Assembly: GCA_023388055.1 (NCBI GenBank)
Contig: JAEWGW010000027.1
Location: 124,001-188,000 of the forward strand
Direction of reading: 5' to 3'
Origin: Bacillota bacterium
GTDB lineage: Bacteria; Bacillota; Bacilli; Paenibacillales; NBRC-103111
DNA: 64,000 bases
The notes under the pieces are model-generated. The model made no database searches. It had not been told where the DNA came from and worked only from the letters and a program-made list of their open reading frames with translations. Positions 8,524-17,140 of the stretch are shown piece by piece. The position numbers were made by a program, and so were the translations under genes. Numbering within the stretch: the first letter of the stretch is position 1; the number at the start of each line of letters is the position of its first letter.

Positions 8524-9792
8524 TTATTCGTTCATCAGTTTGAGCTTCTCCAGTGCTTTGAAGAAGAGGCTCATAACAATGGCAATCACGGTGGCCAAAG
8601 CCATACCCTTCATGCTGAAGTTGCCCCATGTCAAGCTTGCACCACTTATACCGATGACCAGTACAATGGTGGTAAGAATGATGTTCACGGGTTTGGAATA
8701 GTCGACCTTGGCTTCAACAAGCATCCGAATACCCGAAGCAGCGATGATACCGAACAAAAGCAGGGACACGCCGCCCATAACCGGGTTTGGAATGGATTGG
8801 ATCAGTGCAGCCAGCTTGCCGCAGAAGGACAGGATAATGGCGAAGATAGCGGCGCCGCCGATGACCCAAATGGAATATACCTTGGTCAGGGCCATAACGC
8901 CAATGTTTTCACCGTAAGTGGTGTTTGGAGTGGAGCCGAAGAAGCCGGACAGAATAGTGGAAATACCATTACCGAAAAGCGAACGGTCCAGACCCGGATC
9001 CTTGGCCAAATCCTTGCCGACAATGTTGCTCGTTACAACCAGATGGCCGATATGCTCGGCGACAACAACAAGTGCTGCCGGTGCAATGGTGATAATAGCC
9101 GTCCAGCTCCATTTGGGGGCGTAATGTTTGGGCAGTTCAAACCAGCCTGCTTCCTTTACGGCCGTGAAATCGATCATGTCATAACCGAGCCAAGCAACCA
9201 GATATCCGACGATAATACCAATCAGAATCGGGATGATTTTGAAGAAGCCGCGGAACATAACGTTGCCGATCACAACCACACCGAGCGTAATAATGGCTAC
9301 AGTAATGGCTGCACTATCATAGGGAACATCCTCCGCCTTGATGAAGCCGGCTTGTCCGGCTGCAACCGGAACCAGCTCCAAGCCGATAACTGCTACGATG
9401 GCGCCCATGGCTGCGGGAGGGAAAACCACGTCAATCCAGCGAGTGCCCGCCATCTTTACAATGAGTGCGACCACACAGAAGATGACGCCGACCACAATAA
9501 AAGCACCCAGTGCATAATGATAGCCTTCAATACCGGAATATTCTTTCAGGACAGCAGTAACAGGGGATAAGAATGCAAAGCTGGAACCCAGATAGGCGGG
9601 GATTTTGCCGCGGCAGATCAGGATGTACAGGAGGGTGCCGATACCGTTCATCAACAGTATGGTGGCGGGGCTTACGCCAAAGATAATCGGGACCAGCACT
9701 GTCGAGCCGAACATGGCGAACAAATGCTGGATACTTAAGGGAATGCTTTCTGCGAGCGACGGACGCTCGTCAACCTGGATAACACGCTGCAC
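8524..9792 (-). CDS. uraA: Uracil permease, NCS2 family
   Basis: This is a proton-driven uracil importer of the NCS2 (nucleobase/ascorbate) family, 422 residues with about 12-14 membrane segments. It begins MQRVIQVDERPSLAESIPLS, then QHLFAMFGSTVLVPII, typical of UraA/PyrP, and contains VVVAEHIGHLVVTSNIVG, which matches the conserved transmembrane 8 region. The GTG at 9792 follows AGGAGG by nine bases; a longer form from an ATG at 9828 lacks a site. No PyrR-binding loop was recognised in the leader. It is transcribed away from relA. Confidence 0.9.
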   Translation of the reverse strand: MQRVIQVDERPSLAESIPLSIQHLFAMFGSTVLVPIIFGVSPATILLMNGIGTLLYILICRGKIPAYLGSSFAFLSPVTAVLKEYSGIEGYHYALGAFIVVGVIFCVVALIVKMAGTRWIDVVFPPAAMGAIVAVIGLELVPVAAGQAGFIKAEDVPYDSAAITVAIITLGVVVIGNVMFRGFFKIIPILIGIIVGYLVAWLGYDMIDFTAVKEAGWFELPKHYAPKWSWTAIITIAPAALVVVAEHIGHLVVTSNIVGKDLAKDPGLDRSLFGNGISTILSGFFGSTPNTTYGENIGVMALTKVYSIWVIGGAAIFAIILSFCGKLAALIQSIPNPVMGGVSLLLFGIIAASGIRMLVEAKVDYSKPVNIILTTIVLVIGISGASLTWGNFSMKGMALATVIAIVMSLFFKALEKLKLMNE

Positions 9793-9877
9793 GTTCAAAT
9801 TCCTCCTGATTCGTGATAAAATAGCCACTTATGCTGCGGCTTTAGCCACAGCGATGACCGATGAAATGTCGAAGAAG

Positions 9878-9955
9878 GCCCTCAAACCGGCTCTGCCGGC
9901 TTCGAGGCTTCCATAACATATCCGGCCTGCGGCTCGGACCATGTTATTTCAGGGG
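9878..9955 (+). repeat. 80-bp intergenic repeat with hairpin, copy 1
   Basis: This segment aligns along its length with 58954-59032. It contains an AAACCGGC/GCCGGCTT hairpin around TCT, then GGCTTCC, CATAACATAT, CCGGCCTGCGG and the tail ACCATGTTATTTCAGGGG. The other copy changes both sides of the stem (T-A instead of C-G), so the hairpin is conserved. It lies in the space between uraA and relA, oriented towards relA. Confidence 0.7.
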
Positions 9956-10180
9956 AGCGTTTCGACAAATCCTTCAGTTTTTCTCCAACGAACATATTAA
10001 CAGAAATCAATGGCATTGGATATGCCTTTCTTCCGCCATGTCAGGTATTTTTCACAGGGGGCCGGAAATCCTTACGGATATGGGTTTGGGGCTTCGTACC
10101 GGAGGAAATGAACCTGCCTCTATAAAGTGCTACAATGAATGATAATTTTACAAAATGCATCAGGTTTATGTCAGGTATTC

Positions 10181-10210
10181 TTGACGGGCGGTAGGTTTCA
10201 AGGGCATAAT
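10181..10210 (+). promoter_or_regulatory. Promoter candidate of relA
   Basis: TTGACG and CATAAT are spaced by 18 bases and end 38 bases before the relA start. A good -35 with an acceptable -10; moderate confidence. Confidence 0.5.
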
Positions 10211-10247
10211 GAATTAAATCGACATAAAAGGAAAGGATCTCTCGCGA

Positions 10248-12443
10248 ATGAGCATCGAGCAGCTCCTGGAGAAAGCCTCTGCATACATGAAAGAAAGCGA
10301 CCTCAAGCGAATCAGGGAAGCTTATGATTTTGCTGAGCGTGCCCATTCCGGGCAGCTGCGCAAATCGGGAGAGCCTTATATCCTTCATCCCCTTGCGGTA
10401 GCAGACATTCTGATCGGCATGAATATGGACACCACCTCGATTATCGCCGCCCTTCTGCATGATGTGGTGGAGGACACAACCGTGTCCCTGGAAGTGGTGG
10501 AGCAGCAGTTCGGTCATACCTGCGCCATGCTGGTGGATGGTCTGACCAAGCTGGAGCGGATCAAGTTCAAAACCAAGGAAGAGCAGCAGAATGAGAACTA
10601 CCGGAAGATGTTTGTGGCGATGGCCCAGGACATCCGCGTGATTCTGATTAAGCTGGCCGACCGCCTTCATAATATGAGGACTCTGAAATTCCAGTCGGAG
10701 GAGAGCCAGCGCCGGATTGCTGACGAAACGCTGGAGATTTTTTGTCCCATTGCCCACCGTCTTGGTATATCCGCCATCAAGTGGGAAATGGAGGATATTG
10801 CCCTTCGTTACCTAAACCCCCAGCAGTATTACCGCATCGTCAATCTGATGCAGAAGAAACGGGCGGAGCGGGAGCAATATATCGCGGATGTCATCCAGAA
10901 GATTAATGAAAAGGTAAGCGAGATGGGGATCGACAGCGATATCTCCGGACGCCCCAAGCATATTTACAGCATCTATAATAAGATGACCGTCAAGAGCAAG
11001 CAGTTCAGCGAAATCTACGATTTGCTTGCCATCCGTGTCATTGTGGACAATATCAAGGACTGTTATGCCGTGCTCGGCATTATCCATACCTTATACAAGC
11101 CGATGCCGGGCCGGTTTAAGGACTATATCGCTATGCCCAAGGCCAACATGTACCAGTCTCTCCATACGACGGTGATTGGACCTACGGGCGAACCCCTGGA
11201 GGTGCAGATCCGCACCTGGGAAATGCACAAAACGGCAGAATTCGGTATTGCCGCCCACTGGGCCTATAAGGAAAATGGCTCCCAGCCGGTCACCGCAAGC
11301 TTCGGCACCGGGAACAAGATGAACATGTTCACGGATATCCTGGAGCTGCAGCAGGAGGCCAGAGATGCGTCGGAGTTTATGGAATCCCTGAAGGTGGATT
11401 TTTTCTCCGACCTGGTATTCGTGTTTACTCCGAAGGGAGAGGTCATCGAGCTGCCGGCAGGATCGGTGCCTCTGGATTTCGCCTACCGGATTCATACGGA
11501 GGTGGGCAACCGGACCATCGGCGCCAAGGTGAACGGGCGGATTGTGCCCTTGGACCACCGGCTCAAAACCGGGGATATTGTGGAGATTCTCACCTCCAAA
11601 CATTCCTATGGACCCAGCCAGGACTGGCTGAAGCTGGCTCAATCATCCCATACCAAAAGCAAGATCAAGCAGTTCTTCAAAAAAGAGAAGCGGGAAGAGA
11701 ATGTGGAGAAGGGCCGGGATGCCGTCGAGCGGGAAATCCGCCGCATCGGCTTCGAACCCTCCCAGGTAATGGCCGACGACAAGCTTATGGAGGTTGCCGG
11801 CAAGTTCAACTTCCATGATATTGACGATATGATGTCCGCCGTTGGTTTCGGCGGGATTACTGCAGCACAGATTTGCACCCGCTTGACGGAGAAGCTGCGC
11901 AAGGAGAAGGAGCAGGAGGAAACCCAGCGGCAGCTGGAGGAGGCCGCCAAGGAGGTCAAAACCGCTCCTGCCGAGAAGAAGGGTCGGCCCACCCACGGGG
12001 TCCGGGTTATCGGCGTGGACAATGTCCTGGTCCGTTTTGCCCGCTGCTGCAATCCGGTGCCGGGTGACAGCATCATTGGCTACATTACCCGGGGCAGAGG
12101 AGTTTCCGTACACCGCAGCGATTGCCCCAATATTCCCACGGGAGACGGGGATGAGGGCAATCGGGTCATCGAGGTGGAATGGGTGGATTCGGTGGAGGCC
12201 AACTACAGCGTAGACATCGAGATTACCGGGCATGACCGCCGCGGCCTGCTGAATGAGGTGCTGCAGGTGGTGTCCGAAAGCAAAACCATCATTTCCGCTG
12301 TTTCGGGCCGTTCGGACAAGAACAAGATGGCGTTGATTCAGATGACCATTCTGATTCGGAACATCGATCATTTGCAGTCTGTGGTGGACAAAATCAAACG
12401 CCTGAAGGATGTGTATTCCGTTCAGCGGATTATGCAGTCATAA
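10248..12443 (+). CDS. relA: Bifunctional (p)ppGpp synthetase/hydrolase Rel
   Basis: Rel makes and degrades the stringent-response alarmone (p)ppGpp. The 731-residue protein shows the HD hydrolase domain (HDVVEDT near residue 66, RLHNMRT), the synthetase domain (MPKANMYQSLHTTVIG), a TGS domain (VFTPKGEVIELPAGSVPLDF), the CC/zinc-finger region (RCCNPVPGD) and a C-terminal ACT domain (DRRGLLNEVLQVV). All catalytic regions look intact. The start follows AAAGGAAAGG. A copy of the 60-bp palindrome begins right after its stop codon, and dtd follows as in B. subtilis. Confidence 0.97.
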   Translation: MSIEQLLEKASAYMKESDLKRIREAYDFAERAHSGQLRKSGEPYILHPLAVADILIGMNMDTTSIIAALLHDVVEDTTVSLEVVEQQFGHTCAMLVDGLTKLERIKFKTKEEQQNENYRKMFVAMAQDIRVILIKLADRLHNMRTLKFQSEESQRRIADETLEIFCPIAHRLGISAIKWEMEDIALRYLNPQQYYRIVNLMQKKRAEREQYIADVIQKINEKVSEMGIDSDISGRPKHIYSIYNKMTVKSKQFSEIYDLLAIRVIVDNIKDCYAVLGIIHTLYKPMPGRFKDYIAMPKANMYQSLHTTVIGPTGEPLEVQIRTWEMHKTAEFGIAAHWAYKENGSQPVTASFGTGNKMNMFTDILELQQEARDASEFMESLKVDFFSDLVFVFTPKGEVIELPAGSVPLDFAYRIHTEVGNRTIGAKVNGRIVPLDHRLKTGDIVEILTSKHSYGPSQDWLKLAQSSHTKSKIKQFFKKEKREENVEKGRDAVEREIRRIGFEPSQVMADDKLMEVAGKFNFHDIDDMMSAVGFGGITAAQICTRLTEKLRKEKEQEETQRQLEEAAKEVKTAPAEKKGRPTHGVRVIGVDNVLVRFARCCNPVPGDSIIGYITRGRGVSVHRSDCPNIPTGDGDEGNRVIEVEWVDSVEANYSVDIEITGHDRRGLLNEVLQVVSESKTIISAVSGRSDKNKMALIQMTILIRNIDHLQSVVDKIKRLKDVYSVQRIMQS

Positions 12444-12447
12444 AAAG

Positions 12448-12506
12448 TCCCCCAAAAGTGACGTGAAGCTCTGAAGCATATTCCGAATACTTTTGGGGGA
12501 GCCCCC
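12448..12506 (+). repeat. 60-bp CCCCCAAAAGT palindrome, copy R1
   Basis: The arms TCCCCCAAAAGT and ACTTTTGGGGGA flank a 29-base middle containing GAAGCATATTCCGA. The element ends with GCCCCC. It starts four bases after the relA stop codon and could form an RNA hairpin at the relA 3' end; no T-run follows. Confidence 0.8.
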
Positions 12507-12602
12507 GAAAATACTTAAATCAGTAAAAGGCTGTCCGGTTGGAGCGGTGCTGTGCCGTGGCCGGACGGCTTTTCCATTTTCCATGGAAAGGAAGCGGGAA
12601 GC

Positions 12603-13043
12603 GTGAGAGTTGTGGTGCAAAGATGCAAGGAAGCATCCGTGACGGTGGAGGAGCGGGTGACGGGGGCCGTTGGACCCGGGCTGATGCTCCTGGTGGGGAT
12701 CACCCATGAGGACACGGAGGAGGATGCCCGGTTTGCGGCGGAGAAAATCGCCAACCTGCGGATTTTCGAGGATGAGGGCGGCAAAATGAACCTGTCCGTT
12801 CTGGAAACGGGAGGAGCCGTTTTGTCGGTTTCACAATTTACCTTATACGGGGATTGCCGGAAGGGCAGGCGCCCCAACTTTATGGCAGCCGCCCGGCCGG
12901 AGCAGGCGGAGCCGCTGTATGAACACTTTAACGCCCTTCTCCGTGAGCAGGGACTTCAAGTGGAAACAGGTGTTTTCGGGGCCATGATGGACGTTAGCCT
13001 GGTGAATGACGGTCCGGTAACGCTGATCGTCGAGACCAGGTAA
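12603..13043 (+). CDS. dtd: D-aminoacyl-tRNA deacylase
   Basis: DTD removes D-amino acids wrongly attached to tRNA. The 146-residue protein has the usual length and the two signature motifs: SQFTLYGD (about residues 77-84) and, near the C-terminus, NDGPVTLIVET carrying the cross-subunit GP motif. The GTG at 12603 follows AAAGGAAG and gives the standard N-terminus MRVVVQR; an upstream ATG at 12552 would add 17 unrelated residues. It follows relA as in B. subtilis. Confidence 0.95.
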   Translation: MRVVVQRCKEASVTVEERVTGAVGPGLMLLVGITHEDTEEDARFAAEKIANLRIFEDEGGKMNLSVLETGGAVLSVSQFTLYGDCRKGRRPNFMAAARPEQAEPLYEHFNALLREQGLQVETGVFGAMMDVSLVNDGPVTLIVETR

Positions 13044-13127
13044 AGCAGCTCCAAAGAATGAAGAGGCAGCTTTCTGGCAAAACTGTGGATGAAGGCAAGA
13101 AACTTGAAAGCCAAAGGACCGACACCC

Positions 13128-13292
13128 ATGAGACAATCCATGAAAGCGGCCGCCATCCTGGGTATGCAGGCGGAAGCAGCCTTCGGGGCCAAGGAAGCGG
13201 CGTCCCTGATGCTGGCGGACGGCAGGCTGGAAGATCCGGCGGGTGGAGCCGGAGGCCCGCGGCAGCAGCCGTGGCTGAAGCCCGGGAGATGA
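13128..13292 (+). CDS. Possible small protein, unrecognised
   Basis: The space between dtd and the SDR gene (about 330 bases) holds a 54-codon open frame starting MRQSMKAAAILGMQ, with AAAGGA nine bases upstream and a strong hairpin 17 bases after the stop. The product is rich in alanine, glycine and proline and matches nothing I know. It may be a chance frame or a decayed gene remnant. Confidence 0.25.
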   Translation: MRQSMKAAAILGMQAEAAFGAKEAASLMLADGRLEDPAGGAGGPRQQPWLKPGR

Positions 13293-13308
13293 CAATCGGA
13301 GCAGACAA

Positions 13309-13352
13309 AAACAGGCGACGTTTCCTCTTGGTGAGAGGAACGCCGCCTGTTT
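13309..13352. terminator. Long hairpin terminator between dtd and the SDR gene
   Basis: AAACAGGCGACGTTTCCTCT pairs with a 19-base partner (one bulged base) around a TGGTG loop. It stands 22 bases after the stop of the minus-strand SDR gene and also ends the plus-strand dtd side; the flanking T-runs are short on both strands. Confidence 0.75.
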
Positions 13353-13374
13353 GGTTATGTGGCGGCTTGCCGCC

Positions 13375-14115
13375 TTAGATCATCCCGCCGTTCACATACA
13401 CAGTTTGTCCGTTAATCCATCGCCCCGGTCCTGCCAAAAAGGCGATCACCTCGGCAATATCCTCCGGCATGCCCAGGCGTTCCAACGGATTCAAACCCGC
13501 CATCCGGCGGATGGTCTCTTCGTCCTTACCCTCCAGAAACAGCTCGGTGGCTGTCGGTCCCGGGGCTACCGCGTTTACCGTGATGTTCCGTCCGCGGAGC
13601 TCCTTGGCCAGAATTGGGCTAATTACGTCCACAGCGCCTTTGCTGGCAGCATAGGCGGCATAGGTGGGCAGGGCCAGCTTGGTGACGGAGGTGGACAGGT
13701 TGATGATGGCGCCGCCGTCACGCACGCGTCTGGCTGCCTGCTGGTTCACCACAAAGGTGCCGCGGATATTGGTGCGGTGCATACGGTCCAGCTTTTCCAG
13801 ATCCAAGTCCGCCACTGTATCCAAGAACATCAATCCAGCGGAATGGACAACTACGTCCACCCCTCCGTAGGCCTGCTCCGCTTGGACGAAGGCTGCTGCC
13901 ACCGCTTCCGGCTCTGCCACATCGGCTTGCACTGCTACGGCATAACCGCCGGTGGCCTCTATAGCGGCTACGGTGGCGTCCGCCTCCGTATGGTTGCTGG
14001 CATACACGATGACAACTGCCTGTCCCTCCCGGGCGAGTCTTACGGCTGCCTGTCTGCCGATGCCTCTGGAGCCCCCGGTCACTACAGCGACTCTGGATGG
14101 AGTGGTTTGGGTCAT
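13375..14115 (-). CDS. SDR family NAD(P)-dependent oxidoreductase
   Basis: This 246-residue classical short-chain dehydrogenase/reductase has the nucleotide-binding motif TGGSRGIG near residue 13, the NAG-equivalent HSAG, the catalytic serine in NLSTSV, the YAASK active-site pair, and PGPT after it. The C-terminus GRWINGQTVYVNGG resembles glucose/3-oxoacyl-ACP dehydrogenase-like members, but the substrate cannot be told. The ATG at 14115 follows AGGAGG. An AraC-type regulator is divergently placed beyond a 165-bp MITE-like element and may control it. Confidence 0.9.
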   Translation of the reverse strand: MTQTTPSRVAVVTGGSRGIGRQAAVRLAREGQAVVIVYASNHTEADATVAAIEATGGYAVAVQADVAEPEAVAAAFVQAEQAYGGVDVVVHSAGLMFLDTVADLDLEKLDRMHRTNIRGTFVVNQQAARRVRDGGAIINLSTSVTKLALPTYAAYAASKGAVDVISPILAKELRGRNITVNAVAPGPTATELFLEGKDEETIRRMAGLNPLERLGMPEDIAEVIAFLAGPGRWINGQTVYVNGGMI

Positions 14116-14231
14116 ACTGCATTCCTCCTGTAGATTCATGTTACCTTCAGCATAAATCAGACCGGCCGCCAAGCGGTAGACCGATCCTCGCCGGTTCTTG
14201 TCTAATACTCCAGCTTACGCTAAGATGCTAC

Positions 14232-14396
14232 TAGGGTGTGTTTGAAAACTCCGAGGGGAGCAAATTTTAGCGAATTTTCGTTCCAGGCAAGGCACTTGAC
14301 CGCAGGCGTACCGGGGGTACGTCAAGGGGAAGTAACGAAGTCAGGGGCGAAAAGACGTTAAAAGGTGCCCTCAAGCGAGTTTTCAGACACACCCTA
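14232..14396. mobile_element. MITE-like 165-bp element, copy 1
   Basis: The ends TAGGGTGTGTTTGAAAACTC and the inverted counterpart at the right match at about 19 of 21 positions, and the termini carry TA on both sides, as expected for a TA target. There is no coding capacity. A second copy of identical length lies at 55242-55406, and the interiors are nearly identical. It separates the SDR gene from the AraC gene and contains AAATTTTAGCGA and a CGTACCGGGGGTACG palindrome. Confidence 0.75.
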
Positions 14397-14440
14397 AAAG
14401 CGCTGACGGATACCCAAGAGACACAGGAGGCTGGAGAAGG

Positions 14441-15445
14441 ATGCGGACATATGCGGAAACGGATTATTTGCCGGGCCGGAGGCAGGAGCTGCTGGAGCTG
14501 GCGGAAAGACATACAGTGGGCAACGGTATCCAAGCCACAGCAGTCCCGGCTCTTTTTCTGATCCGGGAGACGGACGTGTCCCAGCCTCTGTCCACTGTAT
14601 ATGAGCCTTCCCTATGCCTGGTGCTTCAGGGGGCCAAAACCGTTGCCATGGAGAAGGAGCAGTACCGGTATGATGCTTCCTCCTTTTTGATCGTATCCGT
14701 CCATTTACCCACCAAGGGGCAGATTGTGGAGGCCTCCCCGGACAAGCCGTATGTATGCGTAAAAATTCAATTTCAGGCTGAAAGCATCTGGCGCCTGCTT
14801 GAGGAGCCGGGCTTCCGGGACGATAAGGCAGGCAGCAAACGTCCGGAGCGGCAGGAGGCAGCCGGCAATGGGGAGTTGGCTGCTCCCCGGGGGTTGGCCG
14901 TCGGCAAACTGGAGTTTGAGCTGGCGGATGCGGTGCTGCGTTATGTCCGGCTTCTGGAGCGTCCGCAGGATATCCCCGTGCTTGGCCCGGTTATCCACCG
15001 GGAAATTATGTACCGGCTGCTTCAGGACCCCCAAGGGCGGCTGCTGCGGGATTTTGCTGCAGGCGGCAGTCCCGCCCGGCGGATTGCCCAGGTCATCGCG
15101 CATATCCGGGACAACTATGATAAGCCGCTGCCTGTAGCCTATTTGGCGGAGCTGGCGAATATGAGCGCTTCCGCTCTGCATGGTCATTTTAAAGCCATAA
15201 CCGGCATGAGCCCGCTGCAATACCAGAAGCAAATCCGGCTCCAGGAGGCCAGAAGGCTCCTTCTGTCGGATCAGTCGGACGCAGCCGGCGCGGCTTACCG
15301 GGTGGGTTATGAAAGCCCCTCCCAGTTCAGCAGGGAGTATACCCGGCTGTTTGGTCTGCCCCCTGCAAGCGACCGGAAGCGCCGTCAGCATGCGGTGCAG
15401 GACGGCCCCGCCATTTTCTTCGCCCCTGACAATGTGGTACACTGA
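14441..15445 (+). CDS. AraC family transcriptional regulator
   Basis: The 334-residue protein has an N-terminal AraC_N-type sensing domain (YEPSLCLVLQGAKTV, about residues 49-63) and a C-terminal pair of helix-turn-helix motifs (LAELANMSASALHGHFKAI and AAYRVGYESPSQFSREYTRL). This class often regulates an adjacent oxidoreductase, here the divergent SDR gene; that pairing is an inference. It contains a non-conserved insert around residues 125-150 (AGSKRPERQEAAGNGELAAP). The ATG lies shortly after AGGAGGCTGGAG. Confidence 0.9.
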   Translation: MRTYAETDYLPGRRQELLELAERHTVGNGIQATAVPALFLIRETDVSQPLSTVYEPSLCLVLQGAKTVAMEKEQYRYDASSFLIVSVHLPTKGQIVEASPDKPYVCVKIQFQAESIWRLLEEPGFRDDKAGSKRPERQEAAGNGELAAPRGLAVGKLEFELADAVLRYVRLLERPQDIPVLGPVIHREIMYRLLQDPQGRLLRDFAAGGSPARRIAQVIAHIRDNYDKPLPVAYLAELANMSASALHGHFKAITGMSPLQYQKQIRLQEARRLLLSDQSDAAGAAYRVGYESPSQFSREYTRLFGLPPASDRKRRQHAVQDGPAIFFAPDNVVH

Positions 15446-15496
15446 GTAGGTTGGGAATTTTGGCGAAATACGTATCGGAAAGGGGAACTGTGCCGG

Positions 15497-17008
15497 ATGA
15501 GAATATCCCTGATTCGTACGGGATTTGATGATTTTCTGAATGAAATCTACCATATTTGCAAATTGTTTTTTGCGGATGTGGAATGGGTGGAGGACGGTGG
15601 AGAAGCTGCAGAGCTGACCATCCAAACTTCACTTGAGTATGCCGGGGATGGCTCCTCCGCTACTGCAGCGGTTTCCCTCCATGATGCGGCCGGAACCCTG
15701 CTCTGCCGCGAGGAGGATGTCCGCGCCCTGCCTGCAGCCGGTTCCGAGGCGGTCCGCCGGGAATGCAAACGCGCTCTGGGCCGGGCCCTGCTGAAGTGCC
15801 TGCAGACGTCAACCGGTATGGAGCAGCCCTGGGGAATTCTCACCGGTGTGCGGCCCATGAAGCTGATGCATAATCTCATGATGAAGGAATCCATAGACAC
15901 CTGCCGGCAGGTGCTGCTGGAGGATTACCTGCTTTCTCCGCAGAAGGTTCAGCTGTTATCGGAGATTGGCGAACGGCAGCTCCGGGTTATTCCCGACCTG
16001 TTCCGGATGGAGCGCCAGGTCAGCCTGTATATCGGGATCCCCTTTTGTCCCACCAAATGTGCCTATTGCACCTTCCCGGCGTATGATATCCGGGGCAATA
16101 ACGGCTCTGTCCAGTCCTTTCTTAAGGGACTGCATTACGAAATCCGCCAGGTGGGAGACTGGCTGGCCAGAACCGGCATGTCCGTCACCACGGTGTATTG
16201 GGGCGGAGGCACTCCCACCAGCATCGAGGCGGAAGAAATGGATGAGTTGTTCCAGGTGCTGCACCAGTCTGTGCCCGGTATGGCCGGGATCAGGGAGCTT
16301 ACGGTGGAGGCGGGGCGTCCGGACACCATTACCCCCGAGAAGATTGAGGTCATGAAGCGCTGGAAGGTGGACCGGATCAGCATCAATCCCCAAAGCTTCA
16401 CCCAATCCACCCTGGATACCATCGGCAGGCATCATACCGTCAAGGAGACGGTGGAGAAATTCCTGCTGTGCCGGGAGCTGGGAATGAACAATATGAATAT
16501 GGACCTTATTTTGGGCTTGCCCAATGAGAGCTTGCGGGAGCTGGAGATTTCACTGGAGCAGCTGGAACGGCTTATGCCGGAATCGCTGACGGTGCATACC
16601 CTGTCCTTCAAGCGTGCGTCCCGGCTGACCCAGAACCGGGAGCGCTACGAGGTGGCGGAGCGGGACGAGGTCCAGGCGATGATGGCGAGAACGGTGGAGT
16701 GGACCCTGGCCCACGGCTATAATCCCTATTACATGTACCGGCAAAAAAATATTCTGGGCAACCAGGAGAACGTCGGCTATTCCCTCCCAGGCTACGAAAG
16801 CCTGTATAACATTCTGATGATGGAGGAGCGCCAGACCATCATCGGGTTAGGCTGCGGCGCCGTAAGCAAGATTATGGGGCCGGACGGAGCGGTGGAGCGT
16901 TTTCCAAATCCCAAGGAGCCATCCGTCTACAACAGTGCCTACCAGGAGTATACCAAGCGTAAGCTCGACCTGATGGATTCGGTGCTGGGCACCGCAACCA
17001 AGGGCTGA
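15497..17008 (+). CDS. hemZ: Oxygen-independent coproporphyrinogen III dehydrogenase HemZ
   Basis: HemZ is a radical-SAM enzyme of the HemN-like group, thought to act in heme synthesis under low oxygen in Bacillus. The 503-residue protein has an N-terminal HemZ-specific region, the iron-sulfur motif CPTKCAYC (C-x3-C-x2-C, about residues 184-191), YWGGGTPTSI, and RISINPQSF in the core. The C-terminal region MYRQKNILGNQENVGYS is also typical of the family. It appears to be a single-gene unit; hairpins follow before the next gene. Confidence 0.93.
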   Translation: MRISLIRTGFDDFLNEIYHICKLFFADVEWVEDGGEAAELTIQTSLEYAGDGSSATAAVSLHDAAGTLLCREEDVRALPAAGSEAVRRECKRALGRALLKCLQTSTGMEQPWGILTGVRPMKLMHNLMMKESIDTCRQVLLEDYLLSPQKVQLLSEIGERQLRVIPDLFRMERQVSLYIGIPFCPTKCAYCTFPAYDIRGNNGSVQSFLKGLHYEIRQVGDWLARTGMSVTTVYWGGGTPTSIEAEEMDELFQVLHQSVPGMAGIRELTVEAGRPDTITPEKIEVMKRWKVDRISINPQSFTQSTLDTIGRHHTVKETVEKFLLCRELGMNNMNMDLILGLPNESLRELEISLEQLERLMPESLTVHTLSFKRASRLTQNRERYEVAERDEVQAMMARTVEWTLAHGYNPYYMYRQKNILGNQENVGYSLPGYESLYNILMMEERQTIIGLGCGAVSKIMGPDGAVERFPNPKEPSVYNSAYQEYTKRKLDLMDSVLGTATKG

Positions 17009-17093
17009 AGCACAGCAAATAACGAAACAATCCCCCGGCACCGGCGGAGCTTCATCAAGAGCTCCCGCGTAACCCGGGAGGGCCCCCGTATGA

Positions 17094-17118
17094 AAAATGC
17101 GGTTCAATCACGCATTTT
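17094..17118 (+). other. Hairpin upstream of the FAD oxidoreductase
   Basis: AAAATGCG and CGCATTTT can pair around a nine-base loop, just before the AAAGGAGGAG ribosome binding site. A second GC-rich hairpin (CTCCCG/CGGGAG) precedes it. Neither has a T-run; they may be weak terminators of hemZ or leader structure. Confidence 0.35.
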
Positions 17119-17140
17119 CACATAAAAAGGAGGAGAAACA

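Noticed and set aside
9829..9870. GCTGTGGCT/AGCCGCAGC hairpin in the uraA leader as a PyrR attenuator
   Set aside because: No PyrR-binding loop consensus and no alternative antiterminator were seen, so it is not reported as attenuation.
10038..10180. Repeated ATGTCAGGTATT upstream of relA (two copies)
   Set aside because: Twelve bases in a non-coding region can recur by chance; no further structure supports it.
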